From assembly GCA_013398055.1 (NCBI GenBank), contig VZRS01010693.1, positions 66,375-130,374 on the forward strand: a stretch of DNA of 64,000 nt, given 5' to 3'. A program made the position numbers and the translations under genes. Source of the stretch: Ifrita kowaldi (Eukaryota; Chordata; Aves; Passeriformes; Cinclosomatidae). Shown in pieces: positions 11,769 to 25,500 of this stretch (position 1 is the stretch's first letter; every line of letters begins with the position of its first letter). The notes under the pieces were generated by a model. That model was not told where the DNA came from. It saw nothing but the letters and a program-made list of their open reading frames with translations, and made no database searches.

Positions 11769-14700
11769 AGTGGCCATGTTAACTTAAATATGCAAGTGAT
11801 ATATGTTGGAGTATTACCTAAGGATGGGGTTAAAAGCCAAGGTTATAATTCATTTACTATAGCTTTTTTTACTATGCCAGATATAATGTATTACTCATAT
11901 ATTTGGTTATACAATTCTATTCTCCTGACAGAGTATTTCCTTTCAGTGGGTCACAAGCCTCTTACTTCCGACCCATTTGACTGTTATATGGTGTTGATTC
12001 CATTGTATTGCCCCATTTTGAGGGTCATTTAATGCAAATACTTCTGTCGCTTATATGTACAGCTTTTTATTATGCATTTTCCTGATGCTTGATGAACATG
12101 GAATTTTTATAAGATAATAAATAACAATACTGCAAAAGCCAGCTAGGAAAAAAATTATCAAGGGATTTTATGACTCAGGGGATCAGTAATGGAATACAGA
12201 GTTTTTCACCTCTAGGGCACTGATTCAAATATAACCTAGGTCATTAGTGAGCAAAAATCATTACCAGCAGCTGTTCAGTGACCTACAGAATGTGAAATGA
12301 GTTTATGGTCTCAATACAGTTTCTACTAGACGTGTATACAGATAACACAGAAATCACAGTCAACTTTGGCCTCCTTGTTGGCATTCTCACTGAAGAAACT
12401 AAAATCCAAACAGATGCATGGAGTGACTAAATGGCTCTCACATTTGTGAGTATGAAAAGCATTTGGCTGCTATAAGGAAGGAGAGAAATCCCATTGACAG
12501 CATGTTTAAGAAAATGTACAGCTGACAGTTATTGATTGAAAAGCCTCTCTCCCCTCATAAGGATAGATTCCCTTTCAAGTCACTGCTGCTGTGGACATCC
12601 GAAGGTCCTGAATTAGGCTTGTAGAGATTTCATTGTCTTTAACATATGCCACCAACAAAGCAAAGAATCGTGGGTTGAAATAACAAAACATTAGGATTGC
12701 CAAGAGATGAATTTCAGTTTCTAAAAGTTTAGGTGGGGATTGTGCAGCAGCACAAACAATGTGGGTGGAAAAATGTCGTGGGTGGTGGGAGGGATTTCAT
12801 GGCAGCTCTTTCCACATGACTGAATTAGTTATTGGCTTATCTTCTAAACCAGTTATGTGTTCTTGCCTCAGCTGATGGATATAGGAAGAAGATAGATTTT
12901 TTGCTTGGCCTTTTTACTAAGAACAAATATATCCTCAGCTTACTATCTGATACATCTTCTCTGACAGCCCTTGCAGTCACATAAATTTGATGAGCTCTCT
13001 AAGTAATTTCCATCTTAAACTACAGTGCAATTAGAGCTTAACTGACTAAGGATTTGACATTGGGTAAATTTTCTTCTTGTTTGATTTTTATAGAATCTGC
13101 TAAATTCTTGGTCGTGTTCTTCCTTTTTCATTTAACATTCGCAGCAAAAGAATATACAGCATTATAGATGCTTTCATATTTTTAGATGATTGATCAGATT
13201 TGTTACATTATATGATAAGGTTCTGACTTTCTTTTAAAGAATTACAAACTCGATTGTACTTCAGATAAGGCTTCTTGGAATCAGAAAGACATAGCCATGC
13301 TGTTTATGCCACATTTAGTTAATTAAACAGGTTAATCTGGGATAAATCATCTGTGAACATGCCATGAAAGCAAACAGCTGCAAGAGAGGTTCTTGACTGC
13401 ATTGTTTTTAGGACTTTGTACTGTTTATCTAGGTGTGATACTAAATCAGTGCTGCTGGGTTAGAGATACAAAGTGCATGAAACTGTTCTCAGTTTTGCCG
13501 AGAGTGGGCAAGGCAGTTATGGCTGTGTGAACATGATCAGTCATGGCTGTATGAGACCAGTGGTGTTTTAACTTGGCAACAAAATGCCTTCCTTGTGTGT
13601 AGTGCTCCAGTAACTTATCTTTATTTTCCCTAAGCCCATTTGGTCATACCCTGATATCCATTAACTACAACAAATAGCTTTGCAAAGTAGATTATCCTTT
13701 ATATAGCGACCCCCACCTTGTTGAAAACTGGAAACCATTTGCAGGGTTTCCTCTGGCTCATTCTTCTGGGAGAGGAGCAGACTGTTCTTAATGAGTAACT
13801 CAAGTACTTAGCACTGAAACCAGGCATCTTAGGAAGACTGCAGGATCTCAGCAGAAGGACATAAAAGCCAGTGTGCTGCTTCATTTCCTTCATTTCTGCA
13901 TGTCCCATGTTCTAGCAGTATGAAAGCCTAAAGGCTGCCAGGCAGGATAAGCATGCACCTGGTACAGCATGGGGATGCTCATCAAGGGGAGAATTTGCAA
14001 TATGCTCCAGACCCTGCTTGGCTCGACCCGAAAGTACAGATCCAGCATACCCTGGAGATGGCATCTTCATGGAAAAAGTACATTTGGCCTCCTCTGATAC
14101 ACTTTCTTCTTGGCTCAGATACAAATCTTCCCAGGGATCAAGGCAACAAAGAAGGTCCCTCACTCAACAGCCAGTGCAGTGCCTGCCATTCTTTCATTTC
14201 ATTTCCTTGCTCCTCTGTGGTGCCAAAAGTAGTTCAATGCAAGAATTTTAATTTAGTGTGATGCCTTGTTTCTGTCCTAAAAAGAAAACAATTTAAGTGG
14301 ATCAGCAAGGCCCAGATGAAGGAAATGTGACCCACCACCTCCATCACTTCTCAGGTGAGAGTAGGGATGCAGCTCACCTGAGGCTATGTGGAGACCTGTG
14401 AGCCATAGTGGTGACAAATCCCTGTCTCCTGAGCTTCAGCTGTAAGATAATCTTTTTTCCATCTTAGGTTGTGAATAAGATTGTTGTCATTTTAATCTTT
14501 TTCATACATGAAACAGAAGCACTTGAAATGTGGTTTTTTCTTTGTGAGGAGGATCTTATTACATGCCCTGGCTTCTCTTAAATTTAGGGCAATGTCTCTG
14601 TGGATGCACAGTCCCACTGGTATAAACAGAAGCTATTCTTAAACTCCACTAAGTTACCTCAGAGACTCTGGCTGCTTTAAACTGAAAATCCAAAATCCAG

Positions 14701-15655
14701 TAAAAGGTACAACAAAGTTTGCTTGTGGCACCCCAAACACGTTAATGTATTTCAGTGAATTAATTTTTCTAACTTGAGTCTGGCTCACCTGATTGTAGAA
14801 GAGAGGGAAAGGCACGAAAACGGCCAGCTGAATCCTTACAAACCTGTTTTCCTGACCTCCAGGCCCAGAGCAGGAGGGAGGAGTGACCCTGCTGAGGGTG
14901 CAGTCACTATGTCACTATGGTGGACATTGAAGCTGTTGCATAGCACAGCCTGGCTTCTTGTAGCTGTTCTGTTTGTTTGTGTGTGGGCAACATTCTCAGT
15001 CAAACGATGTACTTTCTTCCTGACAGGCAAAAGTGATTCAAAAATCCCTTTTTCTACACTTCACAAAAATTCTAATCACCTTAAGCTGATTTTTAAATGC
15101 TTTCTTAATTTGATTTTCTGGCTTGAACAGACTTTGGAATGTTTTTTCTACAAAAACATGGGCATTTTCACAAGTTGAAGGGGATGTTTGTTATCCAGAC
15201 AAGGTCACGTCCAGCCTTTTTGGCACATGACTGTTTACTGCCATTGCTACTGTATACTTGACTTTAATGCTTCTATTCACTTTAACTGGCTTTTGCCCTG
15301 ACTTCAGGTTATCTTTTGCTTCTTATTTTATTCTGAAATAACCGCAGCAGTCAGTTCTGCTGAAAGATATTTCCTAAATTGTTGTTTTTTAAGCCTCTTA
15401 AAAGACCAGTTACTCATATGGTATGCCAGGGCTGGAGCCGTTTCTGGAGCTTGTGAGGATTATTCCTAATGCTCATCCTCAAGGGGGAAATTGCAATTTA
15501 TTGATTGGAGGTGTACTACAAACTGTGGGATCTGGTACAGAGGTAGATAGGGATTCTAATGTACATGCAGCATGTATTTTTGTCTGCTGTAAAAAAAACC
15601 AAACCAGTGTCAGCTGGATTATAGGATACTGTAAGGGGAGAGGTTGAAAAATACA
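11769..15655. other. Long stretch without recognised gene
   Basis: A 134-codon plus-strand frame (14774-15178) is the longest here. It has a hydrophobic stretch but no domain I recognise, no clear transcript context and irregular composition, and I treat it as chance. Frames at 13699-14261 overlap on both strands and are also unconvincing. I see no repeat family. Confidence 0.55.
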
Positions 15656-16205
15656 ATGTTGGGCAAGAGCTGCTTCCTTTGTGCATCACAGTGATCAGCC
15701 AGCTCAGGTGAATCCAGGAGAGGAACACAGATGTAATCACTAGTTTAGAGAAGTCCCTTACATCTTTTTTGTAAGGAGGGGGCCTGTGGCACACAGCAGG
15801 GCCCTGGCCAAGCAGCAGGGCTTCAGGCTCAGCCCCAGGCTCATCCTTCCCCTCTGTGGCGTAGGAGGGCACCCCAGCCTGACGGGGATGGAGTGCAGCT
15901 CACGAGTTTCTCCAGGCTGCAGTCTGTGACCGTAATCCTGAGTCTGCTTCATGCTGAGGTCATGTCTTGCTCCTGCCCCTGCCCTGGGTCCTGGGTTTCG
16001 AGCCCTGATAGAAGGCTCTCATGACCGGCTGTCCAGGCAGTCTTTGCCCTGCCTGCCTCCCACCTCTCCTGGCGACCCTGCCCAGGAGAGCCCTGTGCTC
16101 CAGAGCCGACTGCTGCCCCATTCCATGGCTGGCTGCACAGCCCGGTGTGATCTGAGGCTGGGGCATTCTCCACATGGTATGTGCCCTCATTATCCACCTT
16201 GAATG
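15656..16205. other. GC-rich patch, unassigned
   Basis: This block of about 550 bp is much richer in G and C than its flanks. Several frames are open on both strands at once (for example plus 15951-16202 and minus 16271-15960), which is what GC-rich noncoding sequence gives. I found neither a CR1 signature nor a splice-bounded segment. It could be an old transposon piece or a regulatory block. Confidence 0.4.
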
Positions 16206-17418
16206 TTGCGTTTTAAAAGCCTGATCATGAGTTTGTTTTAATGAATCTTTATTATTTGAAAGCTCATCCAAGAGGAGGTTATTGCCCTCCAGGCTGGGTT
16301 CGTTTGTGTTAAAATTTGATCCTCTTTCTTATCCAAATTGCTTTCATATCCATTTCCATTCAGATGACCAAGGTATGATAACTAGTCGGCATTTGTGCAA
16401 AACCTCCATTTGCATAATAATGTTTGAGTACATCATGATGACTAAGCAGTTTAATCTCTCCCGTTTGTGATCTTCTTCCTAAAACCTTTGTTATATCAGA
16501 TGGATATGTTGCACTGTTCCAATTAACATAGAATTAGTTCTTTAAGGATTTGTTTTGCCTGAGTGCTAGGACGTTTGAGGTGGTAATTCTGTGACAAGGC
16601 AGAGGTTGGTTGTAACCATTATTGGTCAACCGTGTGGTCTTTCTGCCACCTTGTGGGGAAGAATCACTAAACTGTTGAGAAGAAATGGAAAAGAAGACAT
16701 GAATATTTAAATCCATATTTTTCATAAATGGATCTAGGAGTGGCTGTAGCAGAACAGAAATCATTGCTCTCTCCAAAAGTGTTTTAAGTTTGTTAATAAA
16801 AAATGCTGAGATCACCCCAGATTGCTAAAACCTCAACCACTTGCAACTATACCAAACTATTGCCACAGGTTTTCTGTGCTTAGTTTTCTGTTTCCCGTCC
16901 ATACCTTCATAACCCCAGTCCTTCTGGCCTCCCCACCTCACCCCTTTTGAGTAATATAGGTTGATAGGCCTCAACTTCAGAGCTTATTTTACAAGGATTA
17001 CCATGGCTATTCTTTAATTCAGTCATAGCACATGTAATTAGCCCAAGAGATGCACCAGCCTCTGTTCAGTGGCTATGGTGAATGTTAGTGAGCACCAGAT
17101 GTTAATCATTTTCTTCTTCTAATTCCTGGCTGAGCCCCCAGCATCCAGCCTGTATGTAGACACTGAAATTATGCTGTTGCCAAATGAGCAACTTTTTGCC
17201 AAGGGTAGCCAAGTTATTCAAAGATGAATCTTACCTGGAAGCATGATTTGTTTCACCCAGACATGTCAGAATTTGTTACGTGACTATATTTAACCCTCTA
17301 CTGCATATATGCAAAACCTCTGTGCTATATACTGTATGTAGAAGGTTTGGAATGTTGCAGCTCTGTGCATTACAGATTTCCAATTAACCAGGAGGTAAAA
17401 TCTTTAAAGATTCTTGGC
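16206..17418. other. AT-rich non-genic stretch
   Basis: Only short open frames occur. Octamer-like ATTTGCAT appears at about 16408. I see nothing else to annotate. Confidence 0.55.
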
Positions 17419-17465
17419 ATTTGACAGTCAGTCATGAAGTGCAACTTCTTGATTGACTGTCAAAT
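17419..17465. repeat. Near-perfect 21-bp inverted repeat with 5-nt loop
   Basis: The arms are 17419-17439 and 17445-17465, around the loop TGCAA. Of 21 pairs, 19 are Watson-Crick, one is a G-U wobble (17431 with 17453) and one is a T-T mismatch (17435 with 17449). As RNA it would form a compact hairpin. Pairing stops abruptly beyond the arms, unlike most microRNA precursors, which have longer stems and bigger loops. It may be a small palindromic element or a short hairpin RNA source. Confidence 0.85.
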
Positions 17466-17754
17466 TTCCTTCTTCTGTTCCTTCTCTGCGGTTGCCCAGA
17501 CATAAAATCCAGCTTTTCCTCTTCCATGTTTCGGGACTTCAAAGAACTGGAAAAGATTAATTTTGTTCGCTCCCACTTCCATTTTGTATGATCAATGATT
17601 ATGTGAAAGCTTTAAACGAGATTAAAAAACCCCTCTGATTTTAGAGTATTTTACAGAGGTGAACTATTCAAACAGAAGATTTTTATCAGCTAGTGTTAGA
17701 ATGATATATGCCAACCAAATTGGGTTCATTTTTGTGCTAGGTCCTCTACTCATA

Positions 17755-17960
17755 TATACTACCCAGAGGGTAATGAGACACTGGAACAGGTTGCCCAGAG
17801 AAACTGAGGATGCCCAATCCCTGGCAGTGTTCAAGGCCAGGCTGGATGGGGCCCTGAGTAACCTGGTCTAGTGGGTGGTGTCCCTGCCCACGGTGGGAGG
17901 TTGGAACAACATGATCTTTAAGGCCCCTTCCAACTGAAGCCCCTCTATGATAATTCTGTG
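17755..17960 (+). mobile_element. CR1 LINE 3' fragment with end of ORF2
   Basis: The sequence encodes the familiar CR1 ORF2 carboxyl end, with HWNRLPRE and VFKARLDGALSNLV followed by a stop at about 17869. After that comes the CR1 3' untranslated region (GGTTGGAACAACATGATCTT, then CCCCTTCCAACTGAAG) and a terminal ATTCTGTG at 17953-17960. This is the plus-strand orientation of the element. It is about 200 bp long and 5'-truncated, so no endonuclease or reverse transcriptase core is present and it cannot move. The open frame starting at 17659 includes unrelated upstream codons. Confidence 0.9.
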
Positions 17961-20900
17961 AAAGGTCACCCAGGCAAATACTGATCTGATCAAGGCAAAG
18001 AGTGGGGCTGTAGAGATACATAAATAGAAAAGTGCCATTAGCTCACTACTTATCGTTCTGCATCATGTGGAATGGATGATTTGTGCTGCAGATAGATAAT
18101 GTTTGTGAATACTTTAACTTACATGGAAAGAGGGGGCTACTGGCATCAGTAAGATTCATCAACTGCACAAGAGTACATATGCCTCTGAAGTTTCCCGAGA
18201 TCATGAAGATAGTGTGCATCAAAACCCCCAAATAAACTCAGATTTCTTCCAATCATATTCTGTAAACATTCATAGTCTTCCACATGAATACTTCTACGGA
18301 TTAAAATGAAAAATGTATAATTTAATAGCATTTATATGTTTATATATCTAGACTATAAATTATTACAGTTTCTAAATTATTACTATTTATTTATATTTTT
18401 ATTACTAATTTTATTTTTCAACAACAACATTGCATTTTTCTTAGAGGAAAATAGAAATTTGTATTTTGCTGGTTTACATTTCTTTGCTTCTACAGCTCTG
18501 CAGAGAAAGAGTCCATGCATTAGTTTATCTTTTTTGTTTGTTTGTTTGTTTTCCTGGTAAGAACAAATGATAGAACATAGATGTTGGCGGTAGAAATATC
18601 TGTATCTTGGTTTTGATTAGCTTTATAATTCCAGCCCCTATAAAGATGTCTTTCCCAGTTCCACGGTGCCAATGCTGTGACTTCTCCTTGCTCTGGATGG
18701 CAGAAATCTACTGTAATTTCCTCCAGGATCTGTAGCAAGTGACCAACATTTTGAAGAATGCTTTTGGGGAACACATTTTCAGTTTGGCAGTTCTTCTTTC
18801 AGTTCGCTTGGCTTTCTTCTTATGTTTCACTGCCAGATGTAGCAAAGAACACAGTCCCTAGCTTTTCCTTGTATTTTATCACAGTATTTAAATACAGGTT
18901 GTGAACATAAGCATATCAGAGAATAGAAATAAAGTTGGTTACCAAGCTGTATCTTACTGTATTTTTGACTCAATGTAGGCCAAAGCAGTACAGCACAGAA
19001 AAGCACAACATAGGTAGGAATAAGATCACCGTGTGTCACCTCATTCTGCTTTTTATAGAAGAGAGGCGGCAGATTTGTTGTGTTGTAAGCTGCTGTGTGA
19101 AATCTTTCAGTGTAGTCCTGGCAAGCTTGGCCCTCAGTCAGCAAAAATCACCTAGATTTTTCTTTCTGCTGAGAATGAGTGTCACAACATGAAATGGCCT
19201 TAATTGCTGTGACTGTTAATTAATCATACTCATTCCATTGTGCTGTGGAGGATCAGGTCTGAGGTAAGTACCTGGATGCTCTTTCTATGCTAGCTGAGTC
19301 CTGGCAAGTTTGGTTGCAAGGAGATTTGGAGGGAACTGCATGAGAGAAGCAGGCATACAAGCTGGAGAAGAAGGGAATTCCCACTTCCCCAGAGGGAGTG
19401 GCTTTATGTTATGGCTGTCTGACCTGTAGCAAGTTTTATCAGCTCTGGAATATTTCTTCCTTTGAGGTGTAAATACAAATGCTGAGACTCAGGTTAGTTC
19501 TGTGTAGACAGTGATATTGAGGTTGTTATCGGTGCCTAAGAAAGAAAAAGATAACCTATATTTTACTCCTTGAATCTATGGTCAAAATTCTGTGCACTCC
19601 CTGCCCTGGTGCCTCAGGCAAAAATTTTACAAAGAAAGAAACTGCCTCAACAGAGGTAGCAACCTCTTCCTCGGTGCCTGTGTCACCAGAAGAGAAACTT
19701 TGTTTTGTCTGTGTAAATAAATGCAGGTTATCACTGAAGAAAATGGGCTCTAGGCATATTGTGAGTCAACAAAGTTGAGTCTTAATTCAATACTGTGCAG
19801 GGCTCAGCCTAATACTTAAAAAATACTTAACAAATTCACAAAAAAATGAGTTATTATTTTCTCTGTTTACTCCTCCTGCTAGATTTTTTACTTTACTATC
19901 TTTAATTTAAAGAATTAATTAGAACACTTGGCCTTTTAATGTGAAAAATAAATTCTATGTTACATTTAAACACCTACAAATCAAGAATTCCATTCATTCA
20001 AAATTCACACATGAGCCAATTAAAGTAATTTATTGCTCCCGTATGACATATGATCTGTAAACTCTGAGAATTTTAATATACACCTTATGTAGAACAACCT
20101 AGGCAAGGTAGAAAAATGTTTTTATCTCTTCAATCACCTTTGCTCTTTCCTTTTTTATTTTCAGATGGCAAGACATTCTTCCTTGAGAGAACATAATGCA
20201 GGTTTGGGGTTTATCGTTTTCCCCATATGTGAAGAGGTCAAATACCAGTGTGTGATTGAGCCTGGAGGGCAGTGACTGAATTAAAAGAAGTACTAGCTAC
20301 TGAATAAAACCTTTTGAGACACATATATGTACGTATACTTACAGTATATATATCTATATTATATATACACTTACATTTATAAAAGCTGTTTCCCAGTACA
20401 ACTCAGAAACGCTATTCTGTAGAGTCAGATAAAGTGGTAGTTAGTTGAAACTATGGGTCACAATTTTGGTAGGACCTCTCCTAGGTTTTAACTTCTTTTC
20501 CAAAATAAAAGCTCAAGTATAAAGAATTTTCAGTGCCGTTTGGGATTCTAAATAGCCAAGTCAACCTGCAGTGCAGGACTTGACAACTTGTTTTTTGTTG
20601 CAGATCAATTTCATCTCAATGACTGTTAGGTTCTGTTGCATCATGGTAAGCTGTAGGTGAGTCATCCTATCTGTGTAGGCTAAAATCTACACTCAGGCAG
20701 TTCCACAGATTCATTCAATTTGGTAACAAGAGGAAAAAACTAAAAAAAAAATCTACAGGAGGGAAAAATTTCGATTGAACTGAGACGGATTTATCGCAAA
20801 TATTTCAATCTAATGCCCTTAGTAAGCTTTAGCAGGTTTCATATCCCATGGCGACTCTTTCATTCTTCTGTGCAGAAGCTTAAAGCAGAGCTAAGATGTG

Positions 20901-21998
20901 TTGAGATGTGCAAACTGTGGCTAACCAGTTCCATCTTGTCCCCTGCTAGTAGCATCCAGCCTTTTGCAAATGAAGCTGAGAAAAGTCTTACAGAGAGCAG
21001 GATTTTCCCTACTTCCCCTGCAAAATCTGTGTAGAAGAAAATGCACATATGCTTCCCTGTCTTTGAGCCAAATGGTGTTGTGAGATGATGTTCATAGTCT
21101 TATTATCTCAGAGGTTCCACACAACGATATGATCCATGAAATGATGGGATGTCTCTTGAAAGCACTGGGAACAGGCTGACACCTCCCATTGAAACTGTCA
21201 GAATGTGGCTGCTTGGTCTCTCTGAACCGGGAAATGCTCAGAGAGCTGGAGGCAGCATGAATCAGGCTGGCACTCCTGCGTCCAAGGCTCAGGGAGCAGT
21301 ATCTAGGGAGACTTGATGGTCAGACTGGTTTCAAATCTGGAAAAGAAAACAAGAGCAGTGAACAAATATTTGAAATAATAGTGAATTTAGGCATATACGT
21401 CTCCCCATTGCATTGGAATACTGCCAGAGATTTACGCTGTTAAACCCTGCCTCCTTCTAGTCCTTTGTCCATGATAACTTTTAATTTCACCCTAGAGCAC
21501 TACTGCTAAACCACCATAGCCTAAATCTGGTTTCAGTTTCTTCAGGCATTTTAGTCAAAACCCTGAGCTACCCGTAGTAGCTCAGAGGGTCCAGAACTGG
21601 GATGCTTTCTGTGCCAGCTACTGTTTTAACCCTACCTCATTGAGGCAGACCGCTTTCAAGAAAAACAGGTGAGGGGCTGTGTAACTGTGTAAAAAAGGGG
21701 AAGGCTCCCTTTTGTTTTCTCAGGGGTGGCTTTGCAAGAAGGGCAGAAGGGAAGCTCCACTCCTTCCTCCCACTATGAGCTACCATGCTGCTTCTCACTG
21801 TTCCATCAGGGCACTGGTACTTCATACGCTCCTTGCTGTTGTGAATTGTCACTGCTGTTTCCTTGCTCACATCAAGAGACAGACTATGACACTACCATCA
21901 GGATATAGTGTGGGGTTTTTTTATGGTGTCCTGTCATTTCTGTACTTTCCACTCCCATCCAGACAAAACAAACCCCAAACAAACCAGCTTCTTCCCTA
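17961..21998. other. AT-rich stretch without recognised gene
   Basis: It contains a TTTG microsatellite (about 18534-18551), very AT-rich DNA at 18335-18425 and TA-rich DNA at 20320-20380. A gtaagtacc donor match occurs at about 19264 with no good partner acceptor. The 105-codon minus frame at 19144-18827 has no domain I recognise. Confidence 0.55.
18534..18551. repeat. (TTTG)n microsatellite
   Basis: Four to five TTTG units follow a short T run. Confidence 0.8.
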
Positions 21999-22186
21999 GG
22001 AGGGTGGAGTAGCACTGGAGCAGGTTACGCAGAGACTGGGACCGTTCCATCCTTGGATGGTTTCAAGGTTTGGCAGGCAAAGCTGTGGTTGACCTGACCT
22101 AGTGCTGGCAACAGCCCAGCATTATCCAAGCCATGGTTTGGACCAAACACCTCCTGAAGTTCTTGCTAACTATCATTTCTATGATT
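21999..22186 (+). mobile_element. Degenerate CR1 LINE 3' fragment
   Basis: The words AGCACTGGAGCAGGTT, GGACCGTTCCATCCTTGGATGG, TGGTTGACCTGACCTAGTGC and a terminal TTTCTATGATTGATCC follow the order of a CR1 ORF2 end plus 3' tail on the plus strand, but with much more divergence than the copy at 17.76 kb. It is an old, 5'-truncated copy. Confidence 0.65.
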
Positions 22187-22356
22187 GATCCATCCTCTGC
22201 AGCCATTAGCTGCCAAATCTTGGAGGGATACGACCCAGTGTAAAGGAAGAATTCAGTTCTCATGTTTCACAGCCGAGCTGTGTCTTCTGCAGGAGTAATA
22301 TGCATGTCTGTTCTTGTCTTGCAGTAAGATTACTCAAGCACATCTGCTTTTATGGA

Positions 22357-22500
22357 TTTTCTTTTCTTTTCTTTTCTTTTCTTTTCTTTTCTTTTCTTTT
22401 CTTTTCTTTTCTTTTCTTTTCTTTTCTTTTCTTTTCTTTTCTTTTCTTTTCTTTTCTTTTCTTTTCTTTTCTTTTCTTTTCTTTTTTTTTCTTTTCTTTT
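22357..22500. repeat. (TTTTC)n microsatellite, about 29 units
   Basis: The TTTTC pentamer repeats for 144 bp with a single interruption (a C changed to T at about 22486). All the open frames here, with FFSFLF or KRKEK patterns, are translations of the repeat and not genes. Such a long pure polypyrimidine tract can form triplex DNA and is likely length-polymorphic. Confidence 0.97.
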
Positions 22501-25500
22501 CACTTTTTGGTCTCTTTATAAAAGAAGACAAAGGAGGTTAAAAAACCCGAGAAGAACATTAATATTGCTACTTTCAGACATGAGTAGCTATGGAAAAGGT
22601 AGATGGAGTAGAAACCCACACTACACCAGAACATTCTGCAGATTCAAAGTGTTCATGCTCTTGTGCTTATCTCTTGCTTTTGTGCAAATTTGGATGGTGA
22701 CTAAGCATATTTCCAAGAAGAGATGATGATGTATTGAAACAGGCATGTTTCATTCATTTTCCTGGCAAGGCCTGCTTAAATATACCATGTCACTCATCCC
22801 TTTGGGAGAGAGCATATATCCTTAATTAGCCAGGAAATAACACCAGTGATGTGCCCAAAGCTACTTCTGGGATCTCTCTCTCAAAATTCTGACATAACAT
22901 TTACAGGAGGATTCCTGGAATAACTCTCTCTTCTCTTTTAGTGTTTTTGAAATGCCCTGTAGATAATGTTCGGTTATTTTTATATCTTGCAAAAATACAT
23001 CTGGGCAATAATTTTTTGAAAAGTTGAAGGCTTATTATTGTCATGAATTGCCCTAGGATATGGATTCCTCTTTCCATTTTACAATAGTTTTTCTCGCAAG
23101 CACTTTAAAATAAGTATATAACCCTCTATCTATGTTCCAGAGCATTCAAGTTTTATGGGAAAGTCTAGCTTATTGGAGGATTTTTCATTAAATTGTGCTG
23201 CTTGATGGATGCTCTTTGCATTATTACTGAGCATATTAAAATCTTACTGCACCAAACAACTGTCTTCAGGTAGGGAAACACATAATCTTTGTTCCCTTTG
23301 CCATCTTTTCTGTATCTTTATACATCTTCAAGATACAAGTTACAAGAGTTAAGGAGGCAAACATTTTGGTAGTTCTGTGTTCTGCTACTGATTCGATTAG
23401 AGATGTGAAAGAGCACCTTGTAAAATGTAGACTTCTGAAAAAAAATTTTACCAAATAACTGAGAAGTAAAATGTTCTCGCAATTTTAATGGTATCAGTAA
23501 GCAATTAGTATTTAGGAAAAGGTAGGTGACAGACATTTAAACAAACTATTCTTTTATTCCCAGTTGCACTAATGTGATTGACATATATTTTAAATAACCT
23601 CTCTAATAGGGAGAGTTTCTGAATGGACATTAAAAAATACATTTAAGGTTTAATTTTACTGAATAACACGACAATCATTTCTAGCTGCTGGAAGCCAGCA
23701 AAGGATCTTCAGTGCGCTGTCAACAAAGTTGTTCCCTCAGCAGGTTAAACAGGGTGGTTGGTAGAGTACTTGAGCACTTTCAAACAGAACCATCAGCAAA
23801 TACCAAACTTGAATGAGGAAGTTATGAATCACATGCATTCTTCCTGCTCGTGGAACAAAGGGGAAAAGTGACCAGAATTTCCATGCCAAGGAGGAGAGAC
23901 AGATGGGCTGTGGGCTCCCTTCCAGTAGGGGAGACATTGACTTTGGCTTCAATACCCTCATTAGAGTAGGGCGAGCTGCTGACTTGCTGGTCCCAGTCCC
24001 TCAGAAATAAGTAAACTGTTTAATTTGGTTTGTTTTGTTTTATGTTTTTGTTTGCTTGTTTGTTTTATTTCTACAGCACTGAACTCAGGTTTGCATTGAA
24101 TTATTTATGAAGTCCATAAGATCTCATTCCTGATTCATAATGAACACCTCAGCACCTACCACTGTATTTGAAAATTAGGATAATTGTTCTTAGGTATGTT
24201 ATTTCGCAGTGTTACTTTGTCTACTGAAATTTATCTGTCTTTTTAATGCATCACCACTTGCTTGTGTAACTTCTTCGTGTGCTTTTTCAGAGGCAGCCCT
24301 TGTCCTTACCAGACGTAATGACTTAGAATTACCAGCACACCACCCCACCTCATCTACAGTCAGAAACCACCTGGTGATCTCTCTCTATTACATGAACCCT
24401 TTCTTCTACCCTCTGTTTCATATATTTAATCTAAAAATTCCTTTTTGTTTCCAGGCTGTTTTTTATTATTCTTGACAGCCTATGGTGATCCACTTTGTTG
24501 AGTAGCTATTGGAAATCCACATGGATAGTGTTTTTGATAGATGATGTACTTTTTCTGTGCCTATAAAGTGGTGTCTTCAAGTAGCCAGTCTCTAGCCTGC
24601 CTGCAAATATTTAGCTTTTAGATTCTTCATATAGCTTCTTTTTAAGAAGCTGTCTATATAGGATCTTTCTGAAATTGATCCAGTTATGGTGGGATTGTTT
24701 CTCCTGTAAGGATAGAGCTTTTGTAAGTTATACAAAAACTCTTGATCATGACTTTTTGAAATAGGTGTGATGTGCTACTCTGAAGTTATATTAATTTGAT
24801 GTTATATTTTTATTCCATGCCACTAGCTATTCTCTCTTGCCCCATATATCATATTTATCCACTTTTCTCTTTCCTATCAGAGAGAATCACTGTATTGCTC
24901 CTCTCCTGCACCCTTGTCTGCTCTTAAGTACTAGCTCAATTTTCTTCTCATACATTGAGCTAAGGGGTTTTTTTTTGAAAGCTTTTTTTCCTAGCTTGTG
25001 CATATCTTTGAAATTCTTTGCTTATGTTTATAAAGAAAAACTAATTTTCCAGCTTTGTAAAGTTGGCCTATTGAGAATATGTCCTTTTCCAACATCACCT
25101 CTAGTACTGATCAGCTTGAAGGGCTGCTGGTACCTTGATACTTTTGCTTGATGACCTGCACAATGCCTAGAAAAAAAAAATAAGGGAGTCCTAAGATGAG
25201 ATTTCTTTGAAATAGTGAGAAAGTTCTTCAGAGCTTATGAGGATCTTTGCCAAACAAATGAATGCTAGTGAGCTTTCTGTTCTGGAGGGGTTTTAAGGAT
25301 GAGGAAGTTTTGTGCCTTACACTGGTTTGGAGATGGAAATGAGAAGAGATTGGTGTGGTAGTGTTGTGTTAGGAAGAAACTGAAGAAAATAATTTATGCT
25401 TGTGAGAAAGCAGAGGAATGCAGAGAGCCATGCAGGCAAAGTGACAGTCAACAAAAAATGGCTTTAGTTTCAGTCTAAAGCCATCAAGGTCAGATGCCAA

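Noticed and set aside
14774..15178. 134-codon plus-strand frame with a hydrophobic stretch
   Set aside because: No known domain, no transcript signals, and the composition drifts from mixed to AT-driven residues; most likely chance.
17659..17871. 70-codon plus-strand frame as a host gene
   Set aside because: Its carboxyl half is the end of CR1 ORF2, and the start codon lies in unrelated upstream sequence.
22300..22726. Frames with FFSFLF and KRKEK repeats
   Set aside because: They are simple translations of the TTTTC microsatellite.
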